Assembly (NCBI GenBank): GCA_032629725.1
Contig: JAFEVB010000032.1
Span: forward strand, 496,001 to 560,000
DNA: 64,000 nt
From: Gremmenia infestans
Lineage: Eukaryota; Ascomycota; Leotiomycetes; Helotiales; Hamatocanthoscyphaceae
Direction of reading: 5' to 3'
This document shows positions 32,905-45,124 of this stretch, piece by piece. The translations under genes and the position numbers were made by a program. The notes below the pieces were generated by a model. It worked only from the letters and a program-made list of their open reading frames with translations. It made no database searches and had not been told where the DNA came from. How positions within the stretch are numbered: the stretch's first letter is position 1; each line of letters opens with the position of its first letter.

Positions 32905-35900
32905 GATGTACCGGCTGTTGGAATGATACTGAGGTAAGAATGAAGTGAGAGTGGAGGTTCTTGGAATATCATAGGGCGAGATGGGGAATGATTTTATAGA
33001 AGCCTCGCGGGCATTCTTTAATGCCCGGCTATGAGAGCTTCAGACGATAGCATTTTAGGAAATGCTTTCATCATCAACCTGCTTTTAGTAGCTACTGTCT
33101 CCTCCCCCTAGTGTAAAAGCCAAACATTTACGTGAATTGCCACCCAAAAGACCAACCTCCAAACCACAAATGGAAGATAATACCACATAAGATGTCCCCC
33201 GTCGAAGTAGTCGTACATACCATACAGTATACTAGCACGGTCATTCACGACCCAGTACGTCTTCCATTCCATTCTTCTTACATGCGCGTCGGTTGCATCA
33301 GCAATGCCTTTTCCGAGTAACGTCAACATCGTGAAGTCGCTTTAGAAACAGCATAGCCCCGGAGGAGGAGATCTGCAATAGCTAAAGCGACGGCCTTCCT
33401 AATACGGCACTACGTGAAGCTTGTATCCTTGTACCACCCTTATCTGCGGACTTATATTTCGTAGTAAACCCGACCGATACTGAAACCTGCCTGTTGTAGT
33501 TGAAGGGCATAGCAAGCATATCATAGGGTTAAAACCCGACGGTTACTAGGATCTATGGCGGTATTGCATTGCTTACTCACTTCTTGAGTTCAGGGTTGCT
33601 TATTTCTTCGTTCTTCTTTTCTGCTTCCCACAACAATGGATTAAGTGATCTGATATTTATAGTCATGCAGCTTCTCTATCGTTGTTGTAAACCTAATATT
33701 TCTTCCAATGTTCGGGCTTTCACGACTTGGTGTTGTCGCGCTTCCCAAAGAGGAACATATTAAGCGAGATAGAAAAGGGGCTTCGTTGACCATTCAGAAA
33801 CCACCTGATCGAGCACGTCGACGCTTTCTTTACAACTCTTGCTCGTTCAATTTGACCCTTCTTTTGATTAGTACCTCACCTCCAAGGTACCTAGAAAGTT
33901 TACCCTCATCGTTTGTATCTCTTAGTCAATTTTCACATCGCTCGCGGTGATTGTATAATGGAAAAAGCAAGGAAATTGAGAGGCTAACTAATACGCGCAC
34001 AAGTGTTTAAAGATATACTAGAACTCGAAAATAATATATAATATATTGCTATTTCATAGTTGGACGCTCGGAGCATATATTTTCAGTTTCAATTTCATGA
34101 CTCTATCCGCCCCTAGTTTAAAAAAGCCAAACAAGCCATCAACAAAACCACTCCTCATTTCTTCGAAATTGGGCGCTGCTTTACCTCATTGCGGGTTGGT
34201 CAATGGTACGTATTCATAGAGCATCCAAACTAACTGGACCTGGTTGGTTTTTGACCAAACAAGCCGTTGCTGCCTGGATGTTGACCCTACAACGAGAATG
34301 CCTACACTTTCTCGAATGACCTCCTCTCTAACAAGATATGGTCTGAAGACGTGAGATAAACTAGGGGCGTATTATCAAGGATAATTTCAGGTTAGCCGAT
34401 GAATAGTGCCTTTTTAAACCAACAAGTATTGACAAAAATCGGCTCGGCACCGAAGTCGGGTCGACAACGCAGCAAATAATCATCTACGAGACGCACCTTC
34501 CTGCATTATCTTTTGAGCCTGCCGTGCATTCGGAAAGTGCCCGAGAAACAGACTGGGAACCACGGCCGAGATAGATGAAAGCAGATCATTGCACCGATCC
34601 ATGCGCAGCGGCTGGCGAAGTTAGAAAGAAAGACTGGGAAAAAGGTACTTTCCAGCAGAGAAGAGTGAATGTACAACATACCATACCTAGCTCTGAGCGC
34701 TCCCATATTACTGGCGGAAGGACTCCCAACAGCGGGGTCCGGGTCGAGGCCGCGAAAATTCCATCCCCATGACTCCGGAAAGACCCCTCCTTCCCATAAA
34801 ACTGGGCACGCTGGTCTGGGTTTCGAAATTCCAACAGCATGGTAAGGTTCGGCCACCAGACACGTTTTTACTCCTCGAGGATTCATTCCCATTCGCTCCT
34901 ATTACAAGAACATTTTGCTAATTGTTGGTGGTGAGTCTCGTTGACCAATGCTCGTGAGACTGTATTCCCGCCACGAGCTGGCCGTGTTGGTGGCTGAGGC
35001 AACCAACATTGGAACAACACCACGGGATCAACATAAGAATTGGAAACAACAGACAGGAATGGCTGTTGACTGAAGGGGATCGCAACTTCCATCTATGGAT
35101 ATGAAGACTTACAGTATGACTCAGAGACCTCTTGTTTCTTCTCCCCTTCCACGCGCACGAGAAAGGGGTAGCAACATATCACAGGATTGCACTTGCCTCG
35201 CAGAAGACGCAATAATCAAACAGCGGCAAGTTTTCAGCCCGTTTGAAACACTCCCGTCATTGACAATACGTACACCATTACCTACAATATTAACGCTCAA
35301 TCGCTCAATTCCCGGGACTTCCACGAATGATAATAACCAAACGCAGAAGCCTTCGCGAAAATCCTAGTATAAGAATGCCACTAACAAAGTACATTTCAGC
35401 GTCGATACGCCCCCCAACCAACGATACTAGGGGCAGAGCTCTAATGGGTCACCGACAAGATCTAGAGATCCACCCCACCCAATCTCATTTACCAAATGAT
35501 GGCGAACAATGGTAGCAGGTCTCCAGCACCGTTCCTTGTAATGCCATGTGCTACTCAAACATTAAGAATGCGGGGATATAGCACGCACTCGCGTATGCAA
35601 CCCATTTTGAGGGATCACCTCCGGGTTGAGATAGCCTCGTTGGAGGCGCCCTGACTGCTTGCCCGTTGGTATTTCCCCAATGAAATGATCGCATAACTTC
35701 TAAATATACTCACAGAATCAAGAGCCAGCGCCACTGGGGTTGACTTGGAAGTACTTGCTTGCTGACTGCAGCGTTTGTACGGGGATGAAATGTGATGAGA
35801 ATGAAGACTCTGCATTCTTGGAACAGAATGTCGACGTCTACTGACATGGGCAATATAAGGTAGGTCTCTTGGTTGATGGGATGAATAAACTATGTCCATT

Positions 35901-38900
35901 AATAGAACAGAAACCCTGACTCACGCCCATAGACGCCGGTACCCACAGCGGTGTATCATCTCAAGGCAGTCCTTGCCGGATCTGGAGGGGTTGGCACCCG
36001 AGAGTCGGCGCTTCAATGGATAAATTTGAGGCGACATCCAACTGCATGAGCGCCTATAGATTCATCTCCATAGCCCTATCAGCCTCATGACGTCTGAGTT
36101 ACATCAAGCCCTTTTGACAGATTGCCTCCGCAGATGTCATGGCGATCGAACCCAGCCCTAAGCCACTAGAATGACGAGATAATCTCCGAATATGCGAGGC
36201 AGCAGATAAACTCACTCCAGCGAGACGCCTTGTAGGGCATCTGTGCATGAATTCTGAGCCGCGACGCAGGTACAGAAGCTAAATCAAGCCTGTTCGAGGT
36301 AGAACGGCCGTTCGGTCGCGTGGAACGCGGGCCTGGCGTTGGAGACCACCTTCATGGTGTAGTGGGAAGCATTTGGATGGAGAGAGTGTATCTAAATCGG
36401 GATGTTGCTGTTGACAGGTCGTGAGCGTTTAAAAAAAAGGGGGAGGTTCGAAGGCGCTTAGACGGCGGCTAAGGAGCAGGTTGATGATTGGAAATTGAGA
36501 GGTTCTTTCTGTTCATGATGCCTGTCTGTGCATTCTTCATCTGGTAAAACCCAATACATATTGATATTGTAAAGAATCTCACACCCAAAGGCTATTCCGA
36601 CTGAAAGCTCATCGCTGGATGACTGGCAGTCGTTCGGAACTCTTGATACACGTGACGGATGTGACGGTTTGAGGCCAACTCAACTTCCGCGAGTCGGAAA
36701 TAGACAAATGTCCGCGTTAATGGACGGCGAAGCCGGGCGATTGTGACAACACTAACGTGAAACCTTTTGCATGTATGTACCACAAAGGCACCAATCCTAC
36801 CCACCGTACTCCGGCAATGCCATGTAATAATGCGAAAGAAGTATAGTTCTGGGCGGCTAAAGCACAGGCTCACAAGACCACGAGAAAAAGCAAGCCACTC
36901 CGCAGACTTATGCAGGCAACCCCACGAAATGCTAAACTTATTGGCCGACTTTCCAATTTGTCGCACACCCTTTATCAAAGGATCAACAGACATTTAGTAT
37001 GGGTGCGACGTGTATGCGGTGGAGAGGCACAGGGTTACCAACTGAATTCTGAGTACCACTATCGCGGCCACCCTCCTGAAGGGCTCGGGACACCACCGAA
37101 AGGCTGCTGGCTGGGCGCGGGCCACTATCCAGGCCGCGCTTAATCGAGTAAGAGTCGAGTCGCAACTTGCAATTGGAGGCTGAATTCCGAGGGCTTTTAA
37201 ACCTCCAAACTTTCTCTGAGGACTTGATGCAGGCTGACCAGATATTTGACCATCCTTGAACAGGTGAGGAGCCCTAGCGGCTCGTATCAACGACCTGTCG
37301 ATCACGGCGACGCTATGGTATTTGCCGGCAGCATTACGATTCGTTCTTACTCCGTACAGGAACCTCCACAGTAGTAGTCCACATATACTTCGTAAAATGC
37401 CAGTTGGTGTACTCGTAGTTTGCTTGTGTACAGATGCGAACCTTATCTGCCACGAGTCGATTCGATGACCTACAGCACTCCCAAATCCGAGGGTTACATA
37501 GGTAGTCGTAGCCTGGCTGCTGGCGAATAACAGGATTCGCTTGTTATAATTCGTCTTCGGCCCCTCCCCTGCCGCTGCAGTGCTGCTGCGCTTCAAGCAA
37601 GAAGTCTCAGACGCCGCTCGGCAAAGTGTAGGAATATTGACGCTGCAAGCGGATCGTCGATGCTGTGCCTCAAGAGTACTCGTGCCTCAATCTGCCCTGC
37701 TCATGATAGTTATTGTACCGCTGGTGGCGCCCTATGGACTTGGTCGCCTCTTGACCCGGCAATGCATCGATACTTGCTGGAATCGAATTCATAGAGCATT
37801 TCACACAATTCTTTGGTGACGTTGTGTAATTCCCAAAATCTATTTATTGTCGGCAATCCTTGCACAGATCCCCTCGGAATATTGTTTCATCCCACATCAT
37901 CTTGGGACTTCGACACGGATCGCTCACCAAATCGTCTTATTTATGCGCCGTGAACACAAACTTGACAAGGATTGAAGCAGTTTACGAAGTCCTGTAACTC
38001 CAAACAGCGCCGCGCGCCGCATTTCTAATCGGCGAACAAAATTGCCTCTTGTGATATCTAGCCCTACCTGGCGACTAACGTCTTTGTGGAAAGGTCTCAG
38101 CCTGGTCAAGACGCTCGCGGCTCCACTTATTGGCGGATGTAGTCGTGGAGGTTGGGACACAGCCTCGGAGAGTCGCGTCCTCTCCGCCAATGTCAGCTTC
38201 TGGGCTCTCTGTGTCGACACAAACGAGGTACAGAGCGACGAAATGATCTGTGTGAAGATTAATACAGCAGGAACGGGCTTGTGCACTGTTTTCTAAAGGT
38301 TGGCAGCCTTGCCTAATCGAGATAACCGCCGAAGCTGCGGCAACCAATGGGGCGGCTCAGCAGGGATGCTGAAGCTCTCGCGGGTAGTACGCCAGAGTGT
38401 GATGCAGTTCAAAGCAGCAGCCAACCGCTCAGCTCGAGTCGTTGATGTTGTTGAGGGTCGAGTGGACGCGCAGGAGGGGTGGAGAGAACCTGGTATTGAG
38501 TACACAGCAACGTAGGTTTGCTCTGTACAGTAGGAATTCCTGTACGGAACTTCGAACATGTCATGTCGTCGTCGTCGAGCTTCGAATGATTTGCCGGCGC
38601 CAGGCTGGGATGCTTCCCATCTTTCCGAGAAGCTTACTACGGAGGACTGCTGTAGAGCGCGACCCAAAATGATATGCACCTCATCTCACTCTGCCCCCGG
38701 TCATCACAGTTGATCCCCATCCCGCCCCATCCTTGCCCTTCGAATGTGAAATGTATGTACGAAGTAAGCCGTAATTTACGTTACCATCAATCTCATGTGC
38801 CCTGGCTGTTGGAACATGCCATGGCATGCTTGGACCGGCGGCGCTCAAGGACTGCTGCTATACGTACCTAGGTAAATTACTGGCCGACTTTAGCAAGTAA

Positions 38901-38983
38901 GTGCTGCCGGACTTGGACTGTGACTTGTACTGCGACTGGACGGCGATTAAATAAAGCATGTCTAGTCTGACGCAGTGAGGTGA

Positions 38984-39005
38984 GGGGAGGGGAGGGGAGG
39001 GGAGG
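38984..39005 (+). repeat. GGGGA tandem tract, G-quadruplex-capable
   Basis: Four runs of four guanines separated by single adenines, meeting the usual G3+N1-7 quadruplex pattern, about 1.3 kb upstream of the regulator start codon. Confidence 0.8.
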
Positions 39006-39403
39006 ATGAGGGGGGAGGCCAGAAGCTGAACCATCCGATCCCATCCATCCCAAGCCCTCTAGGGCTCTCTGCTCTGCTCTCTTTTAGCGACGTGTGGTCC
39101 CGCAATAGGCGCGCGATATGGTTCCGCTTTAAAAGCCACAGGCCCCATGACGATTTCAGGACAGGCCCAGCGTCAATATATTGGCAGCGGGCAGCCCAAC
39201 GGCTGAAATATTCTCTGCGTCGTCCGTCCGCTACCAAACCGCTGGGTCTCCAAGGTCGTCAAGTTTCGCCATTATTCTATTTTGACCTATACCTGTCTCC
39301 TCCCAGCAACCATCTCCAGACAACCGCGTAATAGCAAACTCGCAAGGAATTCGAACCCAATTTATTCGTCTGCAGTGCAGAGAGTGTCAGCGCAACCCAG
39401 ACA

Positions 39404-39428
39404 GGCAAGGCAAGGCAAGGCAAGGCAA
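39404..39428 (+). repeat. (GGCAA)5 tandem repeat
   Basis: Five perfect copies of GGCAA in the presumed leader/promoter of the fusion regulator. Confidence 0.85.
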
Positions 39429-40294
39429 AGCAGGCCGGCCGAACAAGCAAACAGGCCGTGTCATAAAATAGCGTCGCCGAGGAAGGATTCTTGGTTTGAT
39501 TCGGTTTCACTTCCCTCTCTTCTAAATTCATCGCGGCTGAGCCACGTGAATTGAGCGAGCGAGTGAGTAAACGAACAATTGAACTGGACTGGAAACTGCA
39601 AGAAGCAAGCCAGAGAACTTCCGATTACTTTGCGCGCATACGGGGAAGAAATTAAGGCTTGGAAAAGGTTGAGGAATTGGACGCTGCATTCCCTTGAAGA
39701 AGTTATTATTGTTACGCAACGCAGGCTTATCAAGATTCGCTTCAACCGCCAACTCGCGCCAATCGACTCCAATCGACCCTGAAGAGGAAGGAAGGAAGAA
39801 AGAAAACTAGGAACCGTAGAAGTGAGCAGTTGCTCATTTGGAAGGGGATTGGCAAAGCAGAGTCAAGAATTCGACTGTCCCTAGATCGTCGCGACAATCT
39901 AGACGTAGGAAGGGAAGGAAGCAAGCGAGAAGAGTACCAGAGCGCCACCCAAGCTTTTGGATCAGTGGAAGCAGAAATAATTTGTGCTTCAGAACTACAC
40001 ACCTCAATTTAGGCGTTCTATTTATTTGTTCAGTCGGGACCGGAATCTACTGACATCATATACGCCCATCTCACCAGCCCTTCAGCTAGCAAACTGGCTC
40101 AAGTACGAGCTCCCGTTCAGTTGGGTATTACGCTTCTGCATCCAGGGGGCAGTTCGTCTTCGCTGAAGTTTCCTAACAGGACGGCGCCAGTACAGAGCCC
40201 GATCAAACGGCAGGACCTTGTTAGTCTAGCTAGGGAGATTTTGGGGGGAGTTGTTGAGACGGAAAAGGGACCAGAGGACCTTATTGACCTGAAG

Positions 40295-42496
40295 ATGGCT
40301 TCCGAAGAAGACTGTATTGTTGTACAGACAGAATCACCAACGTCACGATTTACCGCTGTAAATGGAGCTGAGCCGGTGGCAGGTTCAACGAACGGAACGA
40401 ATGGGAATGGGAACGGGAATGGAATTGGGAATGGAATTGGAATCGCATCTTCGAGAAGAGGGTCCGACGAGAGGCCTAATGGGCAACCAAGAATTACGCC
40501 TCCAGGACAAGAAAAGTTGACAATCACAACGAACACCCAAAGAGAGGATTGGATAACTCCAGCTAGCGGGGAACGAAATTCCGGCAATTCCTACCCAAGT
40601 GGCACTTCTTATACAGATGCAGAATTATCACACAAACGCAAGAGGTCAGGCTCCTTGGATCCGAATTCGTCTTCAGCCAATTCGTATCATACCCACAACC
40701 TGCCATCATCAGCAAAGGAAACACCTACTACTGCAAGTACCGAACCAGATGGACCTCGAGAGGAGAGCCTTCGCCCTCCACCTCAGTCAGACTCTCGAGA
40801 TCCGTATGGATCAGATGCCCAATATAGGCACGCTTTTGGCGAAGATCATCGCAGTCATGACCATGATGACCCCTGGCCCTCTCGTCAATACTCCCAACAG
40901 GGGCAAATTACCTCAGATGAGCACCTTTCAGAAGTTCTCCAGCGAGCCTCTCAAGGCCTAGATCCGCAACACCGTGACTATGATCGAATGAGTCCTGGTG
41001 ATGACGATAGATCCAATATCTATGGTGGGTATGGTCACGACAGAAGGGAGATGTCAGTACAATCGGATCCGAAGAAAAGGAAGAGAAATTTCAGCAACCG
41101 AACCAAAACTGGTTGCATGACTTGCAGGAGACGCAAGAAGAAATGCGACGAGACCAAACCAGAGTGTAAGTTTAAACTATCCTTTTAGTCACGAGTTTTA
41201 GGACTTATGCTCACATGTGAGGTAGGCAATAATTGTCTTCGTGGCGGTTTTGTCTGTTCGGGGTATCAACAACGAGGACACTGGCCAAAAACCGAACAAA
41301 AACATCAACCTATTCCTCTCCAATCTAAAACGGATTATGAGAATGCATACGGCCAATCATCTCCCTACCCTTCGCACCACCTGGGACATTCGCGTAGAGA
41401 ACCGTTGCCCGGTTATCGTGGTCAAGGCCTTCGAGTCGACCCTCAACATGGCCGACCTATCGGTCTGGACGATGATCAACCCAGCGCGTCAACAATCCCC
41501 AGTGCTTCTGTAACAAGTCCCGAAAATAATAGACTCTCAGCCATCTCTTATTCTCAGCAAACGCCAACTCCTATAACAGCCACTAGTAGTGCGTATCCTG
41601 ATCGAGGACTGAAAACACCATTTGAGCGCCTAGGCCCTCTTCACGATCTCAGCCGACAAGATTCAGACTCTGGAACACCACAATCCGCCTCCTCCAACTT
41701 GCCGCAGCTCCTCCATCCCCAAATGCATTCTTCAGCAGAGAGCCCACATAGCAACCCGCAAGTCGCCGCGCAACTTGCCTTATCGAACCTTGCCTCGACA
41801 AGAAGAGAGCGGACACAGAAAGAAGAGATGCTTTCTGGGCGTCACTACTTCCCATTTGACAAGGAGCTTGTTCTCGAACGCGAGCGTTGCAACGGTGCCT
41901 GCTGGCGCTTCAACAGCAGCACAAACCCCAACAACGGCGTCTCTCCAGAGGAACGTGCTCGTCTTTTCAGGGATATACTTCAACCTCGCGAGCATGTCAT
42001 TTCGCCGACCCAAGCCTCGTCCGTGAACCCCATTGGCCGAGTCGGCGACAACGTTGTCGTCGAAGCACCTTTCAACTGCGATTACGGCTACAATATCTCA
42101 ATTGGTCAAGATGTTGCCATCGGTAAGAACTGCACCATTCTCGACACATGCGAAGTCAAGATCGGAGACCGCTGCAACATCGGACCGAACGTCAATGTCT
42201 ACACGGCGACACTGCCCATTGATCCTAAGCGGAGACTGGGATCCCGGGGTCCGAGTCTGGGCAGGAAGATAAATATTGATGCGGACTGCTGGATTGGTGG
42301 TGGTGTGACTATCCTGCCCGGTCTCACGATTGGCAAGGGCAGCACAGTGGGAGCAGGGTCGATTGTCACGAGGGTATGCAACTATTTATATCTACATGCA
42401 GATTTGGAAATGTACTAACGCACTCAACAGGACGTCCCGCCATACACCGTCGTCTGTGGCAATCCAGCCCGTGTCATGAGAGGTATTCACGAATGA
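40295..42496 (+). CDS. Zn2Cys6 transcription factor fused to maltose-acetyltransferase-like domain
   Basis: Predicted 694-aa nuclear regulator. Exons 40295-41165, 41226-42373 and 42431-42496; the first junction lies inside a cysteine codon of the zinc cluster. Layout: disordered Ser/Asn/Gly-rich N-terminus with NG repeats (about residues 20-60) and acidic/His-rich stretches. A basic segment KKRKRNFSNRTKTG precedes a Zn2Cys6 cluster with Cys at about 274, 277, 284, 291, 294 and 301. A Pro/Ser/Gln-rich linker follows. Then a Mac domain (about 491-546, EEMLSGRHYFPFDKELVLER) and a left-handed beta-helix acetyltransferase domain (about 559-694, ending DVPPYTVVCGNPARVMRG). The catalytic His of the enzymes (YTATHP) is Leu here (YTATLPIDP), so activity is doubtful. 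Open frame continues upstream to 40121 without an ATG, so an extra 5' exon is possible. Confidence 0.9.
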
Positions 42497-43163
42497 TAGA
42501 TTTCACCTTGTCAAAAGTTTGAATCGAACCACCACACCACACCACTCATGGGATCTAGGTCGTGACGTTCCCTCGTCATCGAAACGAATCTCATTATATA
42601 CCCCGTTCTTCATTCCCGCCACGCACCCCAGCCATATTTTCCAAAGCTCTTGTTTCGGGTCGGATATCTGTTTAATTGCCTGCGTAGTCTTTATTTATTT
42701 TTTCTTCCTCTCTTGTATTTAGCAGCATTCGTAAACGTATATGACCATGGCATGGATGGCAGGGAAAGCCTTCGTTTAGATGGATGATTTGATGATGGGA
42801 TGGAGCTCTGGTAGCCTTGTATGGATGGGAGGGAAGGAAAGAGGGACTTTGTAATTATATATATGTGTGGGTGGGAGTGATGGAAAAGGTTAAAATATAT
42901 GGAGTTGGATTCCAATTGAATTGATGCTTTCATATGCATGACTTTCCTACTCGCACCACTTCCTGCCGCCTTCCCAAAACATATTTACGAGATTACTCAA
43001 AACGGTGGAAGTATACTATTATCACAGAAGCCGTAAGAGGATATATGCTTGTGAGCAGAAGGTGGTATGTATTGGTGGTATGCAGCATTCATTGATTTCC
43101 TTTCAAGTCCTCAACCGGTACTCCTTGCTCATTTGGAAATTCGAGATTCATTCGTAATCATAA
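42497..43163. other. Convergent 3' spacer, fusion regulator and SWC4
   Basis: AT-rich tail-to-tail region with transcription ends of both genes (poly-T and ATATAT stretches); no gene. Confidence 0.5.
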
Positions 43164-44852
43164 TCATCTCCTCTGCTTCTTCGTACTCTGTTCACTCGCC
43201 GCGCTAAGCACAGAAGCACTCCGCTTATACCCCTGACTGCCACCTCGCACACTCCGCGCTACACTCCCACCCCTGACACTCCTAGCAACACTCTTCTCCT
43301 TTTCAGTCTTACTATTACTCTCCACCTCATCCCCCTCAATAGCCTCCTCACGCTCCAGTCTTGCCGCCTTCTCCCTCTCCTCCTTCTGCTGCCTCGCCAG
43401 CTTGATCTCGCCATCTAGTTTATCCGCGAGTTTCCGCGCATCGAGCAGGGTATTGATGCTCTGTAGCAAACTCTCGTACGCTTCCCCTACCTCGACGGTA
43501 GGCATGATGAGGCGATTCGGGATCTCGAGTTCCACGAGGACGTTGGCGATTTTCGTTTGCTGCACTGAGGATTTGCTGATGAGCGGCTTACTGATTTTCT
43601 CGTGGCGGAAGGCTGCGCCACTGGCGCCGATACGCTCATGATGGCTTACACCATAAATCCTCTCTTCTTCTTCGGTGAGTTGGCGCCGCTCGGTGGGACC
43701 TTGGGGAGTGCCTTTTTTGTTGTTGTTATTGTTGTTAGAGCCGCTAGGCCCGGAGATAGATTCGCGGACGCTGCTGTCGCGGCGTTCGAAACTGGCTTGT
43801 TGGCTCGGGCCGGCGGCGGGGCTTATGCCTTCGCTGCCCATGAGGGATTTGCGCTTTTTGGAGGCTTGCATGAGTTGTTGGAGGAGTTGTTGCAGGCCTT
43901 GGCTTGAGCTGTAGATGCCGATGTTACCTGTACTTGGTGGGGCCTCTAGACGTGCATATAGTTCTCGTCTTTCTTCGTTCAGCTTGTCTGATCTCGCCAA
44001 GATACGCTTCAATTCTAGCAGTAGACTTTCTTCCTCTCGTGCCTCTTCCTTTGTCCGCTGGAAAGCAGCTTCGGCGAACTTCTTGCGAGCTGTCTCGATC
44101 GCTGGGTTGAAGTTTGACATAACTTCATGCAGGTTGAATTCCGCGCTGTTCATCTTGATCGGTGGTTTCCTCTCAGCCATCATCGTTGCCGCAACCGAGT
44201 AATATCGTGCTTTTAGATCCTCCACAGTCCTAATTTTCGGCGGAAGCACAAGACCAAGAAGTGAATCCGCAGAATCTGGAGCTGGTAACGGAGGTTCGTA
44301 TCGATCCCATATAACCGGCCACCTAAGATCATACTCATATGCTAGGCCCACCAAATGATCTGTTTCGAGCTTCGTCCAATCCTGATTCTGTAACTTCGCA
44401 TTGTATTCTTCCTCTGTGTATTCCGGAACGTTGACCCGTACATTGTACTTAGCAAAGGTTGAATCCTCAACCATCTCCTCAGCTACCGGGGCCACCTCTT
44501 CCTCAATCTCCATCTCCACATTCCCATTCCCATCCTCCCCTATAGGCGGTGCAGGCGGCCTTTCCTCCTTCCTCCTCCAATGTCTCAGCACCAGCGGATC
44601 CCCATCTCTCGCCGAGTTCTTGAAGGGCTTCTGTTCCCACTTCGCGACCGGTTTCCTACTGCCATATCGTTTTTTCTTGAACGCGGATACCTCGGGCACA
44701 ATCGCGATCGGGTTGTCTCCACTCAGGTTTTGTATTTCGCGCGCGAGACCTTTGAGAACTGGGCGCGGTGCTGTTAATTTCTGTTTCTTGGCTGGGCGCG
44801 CGGATCCAGAGTCTGGCAGATCCAGCATGTCGCGCACATCATTAGAAGACAT
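43164..44852 (-). CDS. SWC4: SWR1/NuA4 complex subunit SWC4 (DMAP1)
   Basis: Intronless, 562 aa. Swc4/DMAP1 is shared by the SWR1 H2A.Z-exchange and NuA4 acetyltransferase complexes. Family marks: MSSNDVRDMLDLP at the start, KKQKLTAPRPVLKGLAREIQNL, KPVAKWEQKPFKNSARDG-LVLRHWRR, and FAKYNVRVNVPEYTEEEY. The SANT-like domain follows (about residues 165-205, DWTKLETDHLVGLAYEYDLRWPVIWDRY), then the DMAP1 core with LKARYYSVAATMM. The C-terminal half is coiled coil and low complexity, with six consecutive Asn (about residue 375), Lys/Glu-rich helices and two SVARSVRGGS copies. It shares a 272-bp divergent promoter with the p24 gene. Confidence 0.96.
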   Translation of the reverse strand: MSSNDVRDMLDLPDSGSARPAKKQKLTAPRPVLKGLAREIQNLSGDNPIAIVPEVSAFKKKRYGSRKPVAKWEQKPFKNSARDGDPLVLRHWRRKEERPPAPPIGEDGNGNVEMEIEEEVAPVAEEMVEDSTFAKYNVRVNVPEYTEEEYNAKLQNQDWTKLETDHLVGLAYEYDLRWPVIWDRYEPPLPAPDSADSLLGLVLPPKIRTVEDLKARYYSVAATMMAERKPPIKMNSAEFNLHEVMSNFNPAIETARKKFAEAAFQRTKEEAREEESLLLELKRILARSDKLNEERRELYARLEAPPSTGNIGIYSSSQGLQQLLQQLMQASKKRKSLMGSEGISPAAGPSQQASFERRDSSVRESISGPSGSNNNNNNKKGTPQGPTERRQLTEEEERIYGVSHHERIGASGAAFRHEKISKPLISKSSVQQTKIANVLVELEIPNRLIMPTVEVGEAYESLLQSINTLLDARKLADKLDGEIKLARQQKEEREKAARLEREEAIEGDEVESNSKTEKEKSVARSVRGGSVARSVRGGSQGYKRSASVLSAASEQSTKKQRR

Positions 44853-45124
44853 TATGAACTATTCCCACCGTAGAAGATGTATTGAACGGGAATGCGGAAT
44901 TGATGGCTTTTGCGGAATTGGAGGCTGTCGTGATGAATGATGGATGGAAGCCTCGTTGGTTGACGCGCTGAAGTCAAATCGTCACGTGCTTTGTCTAATC
45001 AATCAAAAATTAAGGCTTGATTCCAGCCGAACGTGGCAGCAATTGATCGCGCGAACCAGCAGCAAACCCCCTTTCCACGCCCATCCTCACACAACCACCT
45101 CCACGTCCCGGATACAAGTCAATC
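44853..45124. promoter_or_regulatory. Short divergent promoter, SWC4 / p24
   Basis: 272 bp between two start codons transcribed away from each other, so it is compact shared control DNA. No site assigned. Confidence 0.6.

Larger units (their letters stand above)
32905..40294. other. 7.4-kb gene-poor region
   Basis: No ORF longer than 200 codons and no recognisable domain on either strand. The longest frame, 36994-37596 (-), has no plausible protein features. An AT-rich part lies at about 33960-34110. From about 38950 on, low-complexity tracts appear: a GGGGA run at 38984-39005 and GGCAA repeats at 39404-39428. These probably belong to the promoter/leader of the downstream regulator gene. Decayed transposon or pseudogene material could make up the middle, but I see no terminal repeats or domain remnants. 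Confidence 0.5.

Noticed and set aside
36994..37596. 200-codon minus-strand ORF in the gene-poor block
   Set aside because: No domain, no leader or splice support, and mixed Cys/Arg/Ser composition typical of chance frames.
39335..39420. tRNA-like GGTTCGAATTCC on the minus strand
   Set aside because: No anticodon arm, D-arm or pairing acceptor stem could be drawn around it.
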